NCBI RefSeq assembly: GCF_023333595.1
Contig: NZ_JAIQZM010000009.1
Location: forward strand, 142,493 to 206,492
Source of the DNA: Argonema galeatum A003/A1
GTDB taxonomy: Bacteria > Cyanobacteriota > Cyanobacteriia > Cyanobacteriales > Aerosakkonemataceae
Length of the DNA: 64,000 nt
Direction of reading: 5' to 3'
Positions within the stretch are counted from its first letter, which is position 1. Each line of letters starts with the position of its first letter. The position numbers and the translations under genes were made by a program. Positions 63,625 through 64,000 of the stretch are shown here, piece by piece. The notes beneath the pieces are model-generated. The model saw nothing but the letters and a program-made list of their open reading frames with translations, ran no database searches and had not been told where the DNA came from.

Positions 63625-64000
63625 AATTTGTAGGGTGGGCAGCGCCCATCCTACTTTACAGTTATAAAGAAAATACACATACAGCGGCTTGCGAGTGGGT
63701 GAGGTACAGGTAAATTGTAGGGGCGGGCTTCGCCCCTACGCTATGAAGAAAATCATTTTAGTGTACCATCAGCGGCTGCAAGCCGCTGTATATATAAAGA
63801 TTTGGTAAATATTTGCAACAAAGTGAGAAAAAGTACATCTATCGTGGGTAGTAATTTAGCAGAATAGGTAAGTTAAGTAGATCGTTTACGCACGCGACTC
63901 GACTTTGGGCCATCTGACGGATAATACCAAATCCGGGTTGGTTACCCCATGAGAATTTTTGGCCTAAACATTGTAGAGACGTTTCATGAAACGTCTCTAC
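63625..64000. other. Intergenic region with four palindromic repeats
   Basis: Hairpins occur at ~63631-63653 (GTAGGGTGGGC arms), ~63717-63740 (GTAGGGGCGGGC/GCCCCTAC), ~63769-63790 (CAGCGGCT/AGCCGCTG) and 63972-64000 (TGTAGAGACGTTTCA palindrome). The first directly follows atpC and may terminate the operon. No gene is seen. Confidence 0.8.

Overview
The window is chromosomal DNA from a filamentous, Oscillatoria/Microcoleus-like cyanobacterium. This rests on the very frequent GCGATCGC (HIP1) octamers, atpB-atpC at the right end, a minCDE cluster, a CrtO-type carotene ketolase, a DesD-like desaturase, CYP110-like P450s, a PEP-CTERM protein, and many phytochrome/cyanobacteriochrome-type GAF histidine kinases. 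The genus is inferred from gene content only. No rRNA, tRNA or CRISPR array was recognised.

Layout. (1) 1-13.2 kb is mostly metabolic: maf (cut by the window edge), a hypothetical gene, a saccharopine-dehydrogenase-like oxidoreductase next to crtO, two DUF2993 genes (one lacking the middle of the domain), two CYP110-like P450s flanking a condensation-domain acyltransferase, and a phosphoketolase-like ThDP enzyme. (2) 13.2-24.7 kb is an accessory island: an Rpn-type nuclease flanked by direct repeats copied from the phosphoketolase 3' end, an orphan AbrB-type antitoxin, an AIG1/Toc34-like GTPase, hicBA, another antitoxin, three Uma2-family nucleases, paired membrane proteins, a four-carbon acid sugar kinase carrying repeat insertions in frame, and a two-gene DUF262 + HEPN module. 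(3) 24.9-29.4 kb holds minC-minD-minE split by tandem-repeat arrays, a fatty acid desaturase with a clear terminator, a 199-bp MITE-like element and a RelB/YoeB-like toxin-antitoxin pair.

(4) 29.5-57.1 kb is a two-component/second-messenger island of about ten genes: an ethylene-receptor-like hybrid kinase, a 2238-residue REC/PAS/GAF/kinase/REC/REC/Hpt protein, two REC-output diguanylate-cyclase-type proteins (GGDEF and GGDEF-EAL), an Rcp1-like regulator, and several REC-headed kinases. Two GAF domains carry both the DXCF and the canonical Cys-His residues of cyanobacteriochromes, so the island probably integrates light with other cues. Gene decay is visible: a frameshifted Cache kinase, a kinase without an ATPase domain that overlaps both neighbours, and an altered phospho-histidine box. 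(5) 57.1-61.6 kb is rich in repeats and gene remnants: a PEP-CTERM gene and the stub of its duplicate, a VapB-like antitoxin with a truncated VapC, and a duplicated 5' end of a kinase gene carrying an 87-bp inserted hairpin element. (6) 61.6-63.6 kb is atpB-atpC.

A theme of the window is heavy invasion by short palindromic and tandem repeats, between genes and also inside coding sequences, where several form low-complexity loops at equivalent places in GAF and HATPase domains. All calls come from reading the sequence; no database search was run.
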